A DNA stretch of 64,000 bases from Rhodobiaceae bacterium (GTDB lineage: Bacteria; Pseudomonadota; Alphaproteobacteria; Rhizobiales; Tepidamorphaceae). The stretch covers positions 248,001-312,000 of the forward strand of contig JACKJK010000004.1 of assembly GCA_020637985.1 (NCBI GenBank), read 5' to 3'. The first letter of the stretch is position 1, and every line of letters starts with the position of its first letter. This document shows positions 42,897 through 51,634 of this stretch, in pieces. A program made the position numbers and the translations under genes. The notes under the pieces were generated by a model, which saw nothing but the letters and a program-made list of their open reading frames with translations, did not search any database and was not told where the DNA came from.

Positions 42897-44267
42897 ATGC
42901 CGGGCAAGCCCGATCAGGCCCCCGCCGGGGGCAACGCCGACGAAGTGGCAGCCTTCGTGCTGTCGCTGGAACGCGCCGACCTGCCCGATGACGTCCGCCG
43001 CATCGCCTGCCGCTGGCTGCTCGATCTGTGCGGCACTGCGGCAAGCGGCACACGCACCGCGCTGTCGCGGATCGTCCGCGACCATGCGGCGACGCATTTC
43101 GGCGCCGGCGGCAGTCCCGCCGCACGGCTGATCTTCGACGGGCGCACAGTCAGCCCGCCCGGCGCAGCACTCGCTGCCGGCATGACGATCGATGCCGTTG
43201 ACGCCCATGACGGCCACCGCCTCACAAAGGGACATGCCGGCTGCGGCACGCTCGCCGCCGTCCTCGCCATGGCAGACGCGGGCGAAGACACGCGGCAGGA
43301 CGACTTCCTTGTCCGCTTCGTTCTCGGCTACGAAATCGGAACCCGCGCCGGCGTCGCGCTGCACGCCAGCGTTCCCAACTATCACACCTCCGGCGCCTGG
43401 ATCGCGCTTGCCGCCGCCGCCATCGGCGCACGCGCCCTGAAGCTCGACATCGAACGCGCGCGCCACGCGCTCGGCATCGCCGAATACCACGGCCCGCGTA
43501 GCCAGATGATGCGCTGCATCGACCATCCCACCATGCTCAAGGACGGTTCCGGCTGGGGCGCGATGGCCGGCGTCTCCGCCGCGTTCCTCGCTGCCGACGG
43601 CTTCACCGGCGCGCCGGCGATCACGACTGGGACAGGCGTCCGCGACCTCTGGAACGACCTCGGCTCCGTCTGGCGCATCCGCGAGCAGTACTACAAGCCG
43701 TGGCCGGTCTGCCGCTGGGCGCAGCCCGCCGTCGCCGCCGTCCTGACGCTCAGGGCACGGCACAAGCTCGCCACAGCCGACGTCGAGCGTATCGAGGTCG
43801 CGACCTTTCACGAGTCGGTCCGCCTTGCCGTGCGCCACCCGCGCACCACGGAGGAGGCGCAGTATTCGACCGCCTACCCCGTAGCGGCGGCGATGGCCCG
43901 CGGCAGGCTCGCCTTCGAGGAAATCAGCGAAGCTGCTTTCGCCGACCCCGAGATCCGCCGCCTCGCCGCCGGCATGGAAATGACCGAGACGGCAGAGTTC
44001 AATGCCGCCTTCCCCGCCCGCCGCTTCGCCAGCGTCGTCCTGCATCTTGCCGACGGCACCCGGCTCGCCTCCCCGCCCACCGAGGCCCCCGGCGATCCTG
44101 AAACCGCGCCCGGTGACGACGACGTGCTGGCGAAGTTCCATGATCTCGCCGACCCGGTGCTGGGCGAAGCGCGCGCCAGGCACGTGGCCGGCCTCGTCGC
44201 GGACCTGGCCGATGGCGCATCCGCACGCCCGCTGATCGCGGAATTGCTGTCCCCGGCCAGGGTTTGA
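42897..44267 (+). CDS. MmgE/PrpD family protein
   Basis: The protein has 456 residues from the ATG at 42897. It has the MmgE/PrpD segments IACRWLLDLCGTAASGTRTA, DAHDGHRLTKGHAGCGTLAA and KDGSGWGAMAGVSAAFLAA. The family includes 2-methylcitrate dehydratase and a wide set of uncharacterised lyases and isomerases; this one is not close enough to name a reaction. It stands between flbD and flhA with 74 bases to flbD. The next gene has its own CtrA box nine bases after this stop. No family link to flagella is known to me. Confidence 0.85.
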   Translation: MPGKPDQAPAGGNADEVAAFVLSLERADLPDDVRRIACRWLLDLCGTAASGTRTALSRIVRDHAATHFGAGGSPAARLIFDGRTVSPPGAALAAGMTIDAVDAHDGHRLTKGHAGCGTLAAVLAMADAGEDTRQDDFLVRFVLGYEIGTRAGVALHASVPNYHTSGAWIALAAAAIGARALKLDIERARHALGIAEYHGPRSQMMRCIDHPTMLKDGSGWGAMAGVSAAFLAADGFTGAPAITTGTGVRDLWNDLGSVWRIREQYYKPWPVCRWAQPAVAAVLTLRARHKLATADVERIEVATFHESVRLAVRHPRTTEEAQYSTAYPVAAAMARGRLAFEEISEAAFADPEIRRLAAGMEMTETAEFNAAFPARRFASVVLHLADGTRLASPPTEAPGDPETAPGDDDVLAKFHDLADPVLGEARARHVAGLVADLADGASARPLIAELLSPARV

Positions 44268-44275
44268 GGCGCAAG

Positions 44276-44291
44276 TTAACCACCGGTTAAC
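44276..44291 (+). promoter_or_regulatory. Perfect CtrA box ahead of flhA
   Basis: TTAACCACCGGTTAAC at 44276-44291 is TTAA, seven bases, TTAAC, an exact match to the full CtrA consensus. It lies 52 bases before flhA and after the stop of the MmgE/PrpD gene. Confidence 0.82.
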
Positions 44292-44342
44292 CATGCGCCC
44301 GGCAAAAATTGCCGGGTTGTCCGCATCACCGGGAATCGATTC

Positions 44343-46469
44343 ATGAGCGACACAACGGCACAGGGCGCTTCGTCCACGCGGCGCCTGGCCGCCGCGATGA
44401 GCTTCAGGGACGTCATCGACTTCGTACGCCGCGGCGACATCGCCATGGCGCTCGGCGTCATGGCGATCCTCGTCGTGCTCATCATGCCGATGCCGCCGTT
44501 CGCGCTCGACATCCTGCTGGCGATCTCCATCATCTTCTCCGTGCTGATCCTGATGACGGCGCTGTTCATCCGCGGCGTGCTGGAGTTCTCCGCCTTCCCG
44601 ACCGTGTTGCTGGTGGCGACCATGTTGCGCCTGTCGCTGAACCTCGCCTCGACGCGGCTGATCCTCGCCAACGGCCACGAGGGGACTTCGGCCGCCGGCC
44701 GCGTCATCGAGGCCTTCGGCAACTTCGTCATGGGCGGCAACTTCGTCATCGGCCTGATCGTCTTCGCGATCCTGGTCACGGTGAACTTCGTCGTCATTAC
44801 CAAGGGTTCGGGCCGCATCGCCGAGGTCGCCGCCCGCTTCACGCTGGATGCCATGCCCGGCAAGCAGATGGCGATCGACGCCGACCTCTCCGCCGGTCTC
44901 ATCGACGAGGACACCGCGCGCACCCGTCGCCGCAACCTGGAGGACGAGAGCGCCTTCTACGGCGCCATGGACGGCGCCTCGAAATTCGTGCGCGGCGATG
45001 CCATCGCCGGCCTCATCATCACATTCATCAACGTCATCGGCGGCATCATCATCGGCGTCGGCCAGATGGACCTCTCCTTCTCCGAAGCCAGCGCCACCTA
45101 CACCCTGCTCACCGTCGGCGACGGTCTCGTCTCGCAGATCCCGGCGCTGATCGTCTCCGTGGCCGCCGGCCTGCTGGTCTCCAAGGCCGGCGTCAGCGAG
45201 GATTCCGACACCGCGCTGGTCACGCAGCTTTCGAGCTACCCCAAGGCGCTCGGCATGACCTCCGGCGTCATGGCCGGACTTTCGCTGCTGCCCGGCATCC
45301 CGATGCTGCCGTTCCTGGCGCTGTCCGCCGGCGCCGGCGCGCTCGCCTGGTCGATCGACAAGTCACGCAGGCAGCAGGTGGTCGAGGCCGAACAGGCGGA
45401 AATCCGCGCCGCCGAACCTGCAGCACCAGCCGAGGAGCCGATATCCGCGGCGCTCGCCATCGACGACATCAAGCTGGAGGTCGGCTATGGCCTGCTTCCG
45501 CTGGTCAACAGCGCCGATGGCGAGGACCGCCTGACCGGCCAGATCAAGGCGCTGCGCCGCCAGCTGGCGCAGGAACTGGGCTTTGTCATGCCGCCGGTGC
45601 GCGTGCTCGACAACGTCCAGCTCGACGCCAACGCCTATGTCGTGCGCATCAAGGAGGTCGATTCCGGCTCCGGCACGGTGTTCCCCAACCAGGTCATGGT
45701 GATGAACCCCGCCGGCGGCCAGATCGACCTGCCGGGCTTCCACACCACCGAGCCGACCTTCGGCCTGCCGGCGACCTGGTGCGAGGAAAGCCAGCGCGAC
45801 CGCGCCGAGATGAAGGGCTACACCGTCGTCGATCCGGCGACCGTCATCTCCACCCACCTGACCGAGAGCGTGAAGGCCAACATGGCCGAACTGCTCTCCT
45901 ATGCCGACGTCTCGAAGATGCTTTCCGAGCTGCCCAAGGACCAGCAGAAGCTGGTCGACGACATCGTTCCCGGCCAGGTCTCGATGTCCTCGATCCAGCG
46001 CGTGCTGCAGCACCTGTTGACCGAGCGTGTCTCGATCCGCGACCTGCCGACGATCCTGGAGGGCATCGCCGAGGCATCCGGCTTCGCGCGCTCGCCGCAA
46101 GCGCTCGCCGAGCACGTGCGCACGCGCCTGTCGCGCCAGCTCTGCGCCCAGCATCTTTCGCCCGGCGGCTACCTGCCGATCATCTCGCTGTCGCCGGACT
46201 GGGAGCATGCCTTCAGCCAGGCGCTGATCGGCGAAGGCGAGGAACGCCAGCTCGCCATGGCGCCCTCCAAGCTGCAGACCTTCGTGCAGAAGGTGCGCGA
46301 CGCCTTCGAGAAAGCCGCCAGCGAGGGCGAACTCCCGGTCCTGTTGACCAGCGGCCCCAACCGCCCGCACGTGCGCGCCATCGTCGAGCGCTTCCGTCCG
46401 CAGACAACCGTCATGTCGCAGAACGAGGTCCACACCCGCGTCCGCCTGAAGACCCTCGGCAACGTCTGA
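44343..46469 (+). CDS. flhA: Flagellar export gate protein FlhA
   Basis: The protein has 708 residues. The N-terminal half (to about 340) carries eight membrane helices and the FHIPEP family signature (TLDAMPGKQMAIDADLSAGL and RNLEDESAFYGAMDGASKFV). The C-terminal cytoplasmic domain forms the nonameric ring (KGYTVVDPATVISTHL, ISLSPDWEHAF). It is the main export-gate subunit for flagellar type III secretion. It has its own CtrA box. A palindromic repeat follows its stop codon. Confidence 0.95.
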   Translation: MSDTTAQGASSTRRLAAAMSFRDVIDFVRRGDIAMALGVMAILVVLIMPMPPFALDILLAISIIFSVLILMTALFIRGVLEFSAFPTVLLVATMLRLSLNLASTRLILANGHEGTSAAGRVIEAFGNFVMGGNFVIGLIVFAILVTVNFVVITKGSGRIAEVAARFTLDAMPGKQMAIDADLSAGLIDEDTARTRRRNLEDESAFYGAMDGASKFVRGDAIAGLIITFINVIGGIIIGVGQMDLSFSEASATYTLLTVGDGLVSQIPALIVSVAAGLLVSKAGVSEDSDTALVTQLSSYPKALGMTSGVMAGLSLLPGIPMLPFLALSAGAGALAWSIDKSRRQQVVEAEQAEIRAAEPAAPAEEPISAALAIDDIKLEVGYGLLPLVNSADGEDRLTGQIKALRRQLAQELGFVMPPVRVLDNVQLDANAYVVRIKEVDSGSGTVFPNQVMVMNPAGGQIDLPGFHTTEPTFGLPATWCEESQRDRAEMKGYTVVDPATVISTHLTESVKANMAELLSYADVSKMLSELPKDQQKLVDDIVPGQVSMSSIQRVLQHLLTERVSIRDLPTILEGIAEASGFARSPQALAEHVRTRLSRQLCAQHLSPGGYLPIISLSPDWEHAFSQALIGEGEERQLAMAPSKLQTFVQKVRDAFEKAASEGELPVLLTSGPNRPHVRAIVERFRPQTTVMSQNEVHTRVRLKTLGNV

Positions 46470-46477
46470 CGCCGGGC

Positions 46478-46595
46478 TGGAGCGCATTCCGTTCAGGTGG
46501 AATCACCTGAACGACAAGAACTCGTCCCAGATTCAATGCTTTGAGCATGGTCTTACCGCTCAAGTCGGTTCAACTTGAGCGGAACATGCTCTATG
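46478..46595. repeat. Palindromic interspersed element after flhA
   Basis: Two nested hairpins are visible. CGTTCAGGTG (46490-46499) pairs with CACCTGAACG (46504-46513) with a four-base loop. Further on, GAGCATG (46543-46549) pairs with CATGCTC (46585-46591), and inside it CCGCTCAAGT (46556-46565) with ACTTGAGCGG (46573-46582). From memory, elements of this make-up are interspersed repeats of Rhizobiales genomes. An in-frame ATG at 46541 in this element is not a real start for the next gene. Confidence 0.65.
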
Positions 46596-46645
46596 GCGCT
46601 GTGCATGGCTTGACCGCCGCGCACGCGCGGCGCATCAGACGGGCC

Positions 46646-47272
46646 ATGCAGACCATCGACCTCAATCTCGACGGCTTCACCGACCTGCCGGCCGGCAAGA
46701 TCGCCAACATCGCCACCTGCCTGCAGATGTTCGCGATTCCCGAAACCCATCAGCCGCGCGCCGCGCCGCCGGGCTTCTCCCTGCAACCGCTGGCGGGCAG
46801 CAACCTTGCGCGCTACCGCGCCCTGTTCCGCGCCGTCGGCGAACCCTGGCTGTGGTTCTCGCGCCTGTGCTGGGACGATGCCAGGCTCGCGGCGACGCTC
46901 GACGATCCGGACGTCGAGGCCTTCGCGCTTTCCGGTCCGAACGGCGACGCCGGCATTCTCGAATTCGACTTCCGCGTGCCCGGCGACGTCGAACTGGCCT
47001 TCTTCGGGCTGGTGCCTGACGCGGTCGGCTCCGGCCTCGGGCGCTATCTGATGGCGGAGGCGGTGACCCGTGCCTTCGCCCGCGGGCCGCGCCGCTTCTG
47101 GGTGCACACCTGCACGCTCGACCACCCCGCCGCCCTGCCGTTCTACCGCAAGGCCGGCTTCGTGCCGTGGAAGCGCCAGATCGAGGTCGCCGACGATCCG
47201 CGCCTCTGTGGCATCGCGTCGCCGCAGGCCGCACCGCACATTCCCCTGATCGCCGCCGCCGACGAGCGCTGA
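46646..47272 (+). CDS. GNAT-family acetyltransferase, tandem copy 1
   Basis: I start at the ATG at 46646 (MQTIDLNLDGFTDLPAG, 208 residues), which aligns exactly with the next gene's start; the frame continues into the repeat element upstream but without homology. The acetyl-CoA motif is at about 127-140 (GLVPDAVGSGLGRYL), with a tyrosine in FYRKAGF near the end. It is over half identical by eye to the following gene and the same length. The substrate is unknown. Its position in a flagellar locus has no obvious reason. Confidence 0.8.
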   Translation: MQTIDLNLDGFTDLPAGKIANIATCLQMFAIPETHQPRAAPPGFSLQPLAGSNLARYRALFRAVGEPWLWFSRLCWDDARLAATLDDPDVEAFALSGPNGDAGILEFDFRVPGDVELAFFGLVPDAVGSGLGRYLMAEAVTRAFARGPRRFWVHTCTLDHPAALPFYRKAGFVPWKRQIEVADDPRLCGIASPQAAPHIPLIAAADER

Positions 47273-47275
47273 TCC

Positions 47276-47902
47276 ATGCAACCCATTGCCCTCGACCTCG
47301 ACGGCTTCACCGACCTGCCCGCCGGGCTGTTCGCCAGCGTCTGCACGTCGCTCCAGGCCTTCGCGCTGCCGCCCGGCCACCAGCCGGTGGCGCTGCCGCC
47401 GGGCTTCGCCCTGCAGCGCCTCGGCGGCGGCGACCTTGCCCGCTACCGCACACTTTTCCGCGCCGCCGGCGCACCCTGGCTCTGGTTCACCCGGCTGACG
47501 TGGAGCGACGATCGCCTCGCCGGCGTCATCGGCGACGACCGCGTCGAGGCCTTCGCGCTCGCTGGTCCGGCCGGCGATTCCGGGCTCCTCGAACTCGATT
47601 GGCGCAACGAGGGCGACGTCGAACTCGTCTATCTCGCGTTGGTTCCCGGCGTCATCGGCAAGGGGCTCGGCCGCGCCCTGCTCGACCTCGCCATGACCGA
47701 AGCCTTCGGGCGCGGCGCCACGCGCTTCTTCCTGCGCACCACCTCGCTCGACCATCCAGGCGCGCTCGACTTCTACCGGCGCGCCGGGCTGACCGCCTAT
47801 CGCCGACAGCTGTTCGTCACTGGAGATCCGCGCCTGTCCGGCGTGCTGCCGCGCCACGCCGCGCCGCAGATCCCGCTAATCGATCCGCAGGGCGAGGCTT
47901 GA
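47276..47902 (+). CDS. GNAT-family acetyltransferase, tandem copy 2
   Basis: The protein has 208 residues (MQPIALDLDGFTDLPAG). It starts four bases after the previous stop and is a paralogue over its whole length, with the same WLWFTRLTWSDDRLAG and FYRRAGL segments and the acetyl-CoA loop LVPGVIGKGLGRAL. The two probably arose by tandem duplication and are co-transcribed. Substrates are unknown. The duplicates have diverged most at residues 120-160, which may shift substrate choice. Confidence 0.8.
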   Translation: MQPIALDLDGFTDLPAGLFASVCTSLQAFALPPGHQPVALPPGFALQRLGGGDLARYRTLFRAAGAPWLWFTRLTWSDDRLAGVIGDDRVEAFALAGPAGDSGLLELDWRNEGDVELVYLALVPGVIGKGLGRALLDLAMTEAFGRGATRFFLRTTSLDHPGALDFYRRAGLTAYRRQLFVTGDPRLSGVLPRHAAPQIPLIDPQGEA

Positions 47903-47957
47903 AACCGCGCATCGCCCGCCATAGCGTTTGACCCGTTCCGAGCCCGCTAGGACCGCC

Positions 47958-48887
47958 ATGACCTCCACCCACGACTACGCCGACGACCCGCGCAACGCCA
48001 CGATCCTGATCGACGTCAACGGCGAACTCAAACCCCGCGCCGAGGCCGTCGTCTCGGTGTTCGACTCCGGCTTCATCCTCGGCGACGGCGTCTGGGAGGG
48101 CCTGCGTGTCATGGACGGCGGCATCGCCTTCCTCGATGCCCATCTCGACCGCCTCTACGAGGGCGCAAAGGCCATCGACATGGAAGTCGGCCTGTCCCGC
48201 GCCGAACTTTCGCAGCGCCTGTTCGCCTGCCTCGCCGCCAATGAGATGAGCGACGGCGTGCACATCCGCCTGATGGTCACCCGCGGCATCAAGCGCACCC
48301 CCTACCAGGACCCGCGCGTCACCATCGGTCCGGCCACGATCGTCATCATCCCCGAGTACAAGCAGACGCGGCCCGAAGTTCGCGCCCGCGGCATCACGCT
48401 GTTCACCGTGCATGTGCGGCGCACCGGGCCCGCCGAGCAGGACCAGAAGCTCAACTCGCACTCCAAGCTGAACTGCATCCTCGCCTGCATCCAGGCGACC
48501 AAGGCCGGCGCCGACGAGGCGTTGATGCTCGATCCGGACGGTTTCGTCGCCACCTGCAACTCGACGCACTTCTTCATCGTCAGGAAGGGCGAGGTGTGGA
48601 CATCGACCGGCGACTACTGCCTCGGCGGCATTACCCGCGCCAATGTCATCCAGGTGGCAAGCGAAGCCGGCTACACTGTGCGCGAGAAGCGCTTCTCGCT
48701 GACCGACGTCTACGGCGCCGAGGAAGCCTTCGTCACCGGCACTTTCGCCGGCCTGGTGCCGGTGCGCGAGGTCGATGGCCGCGTCATCGGCGAAGCACCC
48801 GCCGACGGCAACAGTGCCGGCCTGATCACGCGCGACCTCTCGGCGCGTTACAAGGCGCTCGCCGCGGCCTCCCTCACCCGTCCCTGA
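47958..48887 (+). CDS. Class IV PLP aminotransferase (branched-chain/D-amino acid type)
   Basis: The protein has 309 residues from the ATG at 47958 with AGGA ahead. The PLP lysine is in KLNSHSKLNCILA and the class IV features FDSGFILGDGVWEGLRV and CLGGITRANVI are clear. It could be a branched-chain aminotransferase, D-amino acid aminotransferase or 4-amino-4-deoxychorismate lyase-like enzyme; the loops do not allow a choice by eye. It is followed 20 bases later by a sulfotransferase-family gene, a pairing I have seen in alphaproteobacteria. It follows the two GNATs by 55 bases. Confidence 0.85.
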   Translation: MTSTHDYADDPRNATILIDVNGELKPRAEAVVSVFDSGFILGDGVWEGLRVMDGGIAFLDAHLDRLYEGAKAIDMEVGLSRAELSQRLFACLAANEMSDGVHIRLMVTRGIKRTPYQDPRVTIGPATIVIIPEYKQTRPEVRARGITLFTVHVRRTGPAEQDQKLNSHSKLNCILACIQATKAGADEALMLDPDGFVATCNSTHFFIVRKGEVWTSTGDYCLGGITRANVIQVASEAGYTVREKRFSLTDVYGAEEAFVTGTFAGLVPVREVDGRVIGEAPADGNSAGLITRDLSARYKALAAASLTRP

Positions 48888-48907
48888 ACGCGTCTTGCAG
48901 GCAAGCC

Positions 48908-49657
48908 ATGTCCGAACGGAACATCACGCGAATCGCCATGTGGTCCGGCCCGCGCAACATCTCCACCGCGATGATGCGCAGCTTCGCCTCGCGCGCCGAC
49001 ACGATCGCCGTCGACGAACCCTTCTACGCCGCCTACCTGAAGCGCACCGGCCTCGACCATCCGATGCGCACGGCGATCATCGCGGCTGGCGAGACCAGCG
49101 CGAAGAAGGTCGCCGAACAGCTGATGGGCCCGCTGCCGACGGGCAAGAGCGTCTTCTACCAGAAGCACATGACGCACCACATGATCGCCGGCATCCCGCG
49201 CCGCTGGATCGACCGTGTCGAGAACACCTTCCTGATCCGCGAGCCCGAGCGCGTGCTGGCATCCTATGTCGCAAAGCGAGAGACGGTCGAACTCGCCGAC
49301 ATCGGCTATGTCGCCCAGGCGGAAATCTTCGACCAGGTCGCAGACCGGCTCGGCGCTGCCCCGCCAGTGGTCGCCGCTGCCGACGTGCGCAACCATCCGA
49401 AAGTCATCCTGAGCAAGCTGTGCGACAGGCTGGCGATTGCCTTCGACCCGGCAATGCTGCGCTGGGAACCCGGCATCCATCTCTACGACGGCGTATGGGC
49501 GAGCCACTGGTATCACCAGGTCGCCCAGTCGACCGGCTTTGCGCCGCTGTCGCCTGCCGAGGAGGCGTTGCCCGAGCTGCCGGTCGCCCTGCGAAGGATC
49601 GCCGACGCCGCCCGCCCATATTACGAGCGGCTCGCCGTCCACCGCATCAAACCATGA
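48908..49657 (+). CDS. Sulfotransferase-family protein
   Basis: The protein has 249 residues. The N-terminal nucleotide-binding motif of sulfotransferases appears as MWSGPRNISTAMMRSF (about 11-26), a variant of the 5'-PSB loop, and FLIREPERVLASYVAKRE (about 108-126) is the second (3'-PB) loop. Substrates of this branch are unknown; whether it uses PAPS is not proven. It pairs with the aminotransferase upstream and is convergent with fliJ. Confidence 0.78.
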   Translation: MSERNITRIAMWSGPRNISTAMMRSFASRADTIAVDEPFYAAYLKRTGLDHPMRTAIIAAGETSAKKVAEQLMGPLPTGKSVFYQKHMTHHMIAGIPRRWIDRVENTFLIREPERVLASYVAKRETVELADIGYVAQAEIFDQVADRLGAAPPVVAAADVRNHPKVILSKLCDRLAIAFDPAMLRWEPGIHLYDGVWASHWYHQVAQSTGFAPLSPAEEALPELPVALRRIADAARPYYERLAVHRIKP

Positions 49658-49663
49658 CCAAGC

Positions 49664-49690
49664 GCGCGGCGACCGCATCGGTCGCCGCGC
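49664..49690. terminator. Hairpin between convergent sulfotransferase and fliJ genes
   Basis: GCGCGGCGACCG (49664-49675) pairs perfectly with CGGTCGCCGCGC (49679-49690) over a three-base loop. It lies between two convergent genes and could end both transcripts. No T tract follows on either side, so strength is uncertain. Confidence 0.5.
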
Positions 49691-49718
49691 ATCATCTCCC
49701 GGTTCTGGAAGGGGTCGT

Positions 49719-50129
49719 TCAGCCCTGGAAGGCGAGCCGCCCGGCGAGAGCATCCATCTCGGCCTGGTCGCGCTTGACCTCGGCTGCGCGTTCGCGCTCG
49801 CTGGAGCGTTCCTCGATGATCTCGATCTTCTTCAGATCCTCGATCGCCTCGGCCAGCGCGTCCTGAGCGTCCCTGAGCTGGCCATCGAGCTCGGCGGCAG
49901 ACGCCAGCACGTTTTCGCGCCGTTGCATCGCTGCGCGCGCAAATGTCGGATAGGCGAAGTGCCCGACGTCCGATACCCCCGCCCGCGTCTCCTCGTCCTT
50001 GATCTGGCGTTCCAGGTCTTCCGCCATGCGATGGAATTCCGAGATCATCGTCTCGATCTGCACTAGGTGGCGGCGTTTCTCGTCCACCTGGAAACGCTTG
50101 AAACGAATCAAGCTGTCTCGCGATTTCAT
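49719..50129 (-). CDS. fliJ: Flagellar export chaperone FliJ
   Basis: The protein has 136 residues and is nearly all charged coiled coil (RFQVDEKRRHLVQIETMISE, then EIIEERSSERERAAEVKRDQ), as in FliJ. It connects the ATPase FliI to the FlhA gate. It follows fliI by 11 bases on the minus strand. Confidence 0.85.
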   Translation of the reverse strand: MKSRDSLIRFKRFQVDEKRRHLVQIETMISEFHRMAEDLERQIKDEETRAGVSDVGHFAYPTFARAAMQRRENVLASAAELDGQLRDAQDALAEAIEDLKKIEIIEERSSERERAAEVKRDQAEMDALAGRLAFQG

Positions 50130-50140
50130 GGCCTCACTCC

Positions 50141-51496
50141 TTACTCAACAGGCTCATCCCCACGGGCGCCATCCACAATGGCCGCAAGCGCCCGGTATCC
50201 CTCTTCGATCGTCGTCGACTCGGTTTTCGACTGCTTCAGGAAATCTTCCAGCGGCGCGTTCAGCGCGATCGCCTCGTCGACCAGCGGGTCGCTCCCCTTC
50301 CTGTAGGCCCCAAGCCGAATCAGTTCCTCCATGTCCCCATAGGTCGCCAGCAGCGCCCGCGCCCGCGCGATCGTTTCGCGGTACTCAGGTGCCGCAGCTT
50401 CCGGCATCGTACGCGAAACCGATTTAAGAACGTTAACGGCGGGATATCTTCCGCGTTCCGCGATCGCGCGCTCCATGACGATGTGCCCGTCGACGATCGA
50501 GCGCACCGCATCCGCCACCGGTTCGTTGTGGTCGTCGCCGTCCACCAGCACGGTGAAAAGCCCCGTGATCATGCCCGCCTCTTCGACGCCCGGCCCGGCG
50601 CGCTCCAGGAGCCGCGGCAGCTCGGTAAACACCGTCGGCGTATAACCCTTCGCCGTCGGCGGTTCGCCGCTGGCAAGCCCGATCTCGCGCTGCGCCATGG
50701 CAAAGCGCGTCAGCGAATCCATCATCAGCAGGACGTTCCTGCCCTGATCGCGGAAATATTCCGCCAGCGTCATCGCCGTCAGCGCCGCCTGGCGGCGCAC
50801 CAGAGCCGGCTCGTCCGATGTCGCCACGACGACCACTGCGCGCTCCAGGCCATCTTCGCCGAGGTCGTCCTGCAGGAATTCCTGCACCTCGCGGCCGCGC
50901 TCGCCGATCAGACCGATTACCGCCACGTCGGCGTCGGTGTTGCGCGCGATCATCGAGAACAGCACCGACTTGCCGACGCCGGAGCCGGCGAAGATGCCCA
51001 TGCGCTGGCCGCGACAACAAGTCGTGAATGTATTGAGTGCGCGCACGCCCAGGTCGATGGGCGAACCCACGCGTTGCCGCGAGTGCGCCGCTGGAGGCTT
51101 GGCGCGCAGGTGACAGGTCACCGCACCCTGCGCCAGCGGTCCCTTGCCATCGATCGGACTGCCACGCCCGTCGACAACCCGCCCCAGCCAGCTGTTGGAA
51201 GGCCGGATCGTCGCGTCCCCCGCCTCGATCACGGCCCTGCAGCCCATGCGCACGCCTTCCAGCGGATCGAGCGGCAGGGCGATGGCCCGCTCGCCGCGAA
51301 AGCCGACCACCTCGCAACGCGCCGAGTGCCGGGCGCCATCCTCGATGCGCAGCCGCGAGCCGACCCGCATCTGTCGTACCGGCCCGGCGATTTCCACCAG
51401 CAGCCCCTGCAGCGCGGCAACCCGCCCGAACAGTTCGACTTCGTCGATGCTGTCGATGTCGGCGGCCAGCGCCTGCATGCTTTCGCCGGAGGCCAT
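50141..51496 (-). CDS. fliI: Flagellum-specific export ATPase
   Basis: I choose the ATG at 51496 (MASGESMQALAADIDSID, 451 residues) over the one at 51538, because a CtrA-like box lies at 51531-51545, across the longer start. Walker A is GIFAGSGVGKS, with the F1-like RRQAALTAMTLAEYFRDQGR segment and VLLMMDSLTRFAMAQREIGL. It drives export of flagellar subunits with FliH and FliJ. It is divergent from ctrA across a 387-base control region and followed by fliJ. Confidence 0.93.
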   Translation of the reverse strand: MASGESMQALAADIDSIDEVELFGRVAALQGLLVEIAGPVRQMRVGSRLRIEDGARHSARCEVVGFRGERAIALPLDPLEGVRMGCRAVIEAGDATIRPSNSWLGRVVDGRGSPIDGKGPLAQGAVTCHLRAKPPAAHSRQRVGSPIDLGVRALNTFTTCCRGQRMGIFAGSGVGKSVLFSMIARNTDADVAVIGLIGERGREVQEFLQDDLGEDGLERAVVVVATSDEPALVRRQAALTAMTLAEYFRDQGRNVLLMMDSLTRFAMAQREIGLASGEPPTAKGYTPTVFTELPRLLERAGPGVEEAGMITGLFTVLVDGDDHNEPVADAVRSIVDGHIVMERAIAERGRYPAVNVLKSVSRTMPEAAAPEYRETIARARALLATYGDMEELIRLGAYRKGSDPLVDEAIALNAPLEDFLKQSKTESTTIEEGYRALAAIVDGARGDEPVE

Positions 51497-51530
51497 GCCA
51501 CCACTTTCCTTCGCGGAAGTTCGTTCGCTC

Positions 51531-51545
51531 GTAACCATTCGTTTA
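51531..51545 (-). promoter_or_regulatory. CtrA-like box overlapping the upstream fliI start
   Basis: GTAA at 51531-51534, seven bases, TTTA at 51542-51545: six of eight half-site matches, with a layout close to the fliF box. It lies 35 bases before the fliI start chosen here. Confidence 0.5.
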
Positions 51546-51574
51546 CGACCCTCGAAAATACTGGGCGAAAGGAT

Positions 51575-51590
51575 TTAAGGGCCGGTAAAC
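51575..51590. promoter_or_regulatory. CtrA-like box between fliI and ctrA
   Basis: TTAA at 51575-51578, seven bases, TAAAC at 51586-51590: eight of nine matches to TTAA-N7-TTAAC. It could serve fliI or autoregulation of ctrA. Confidence 0.5.
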
Positions 51591-51634
51591 CTCGTTTGCC
51601 GATCCGGGCTTGCCGCCAAGGCGATCGAAACGGT

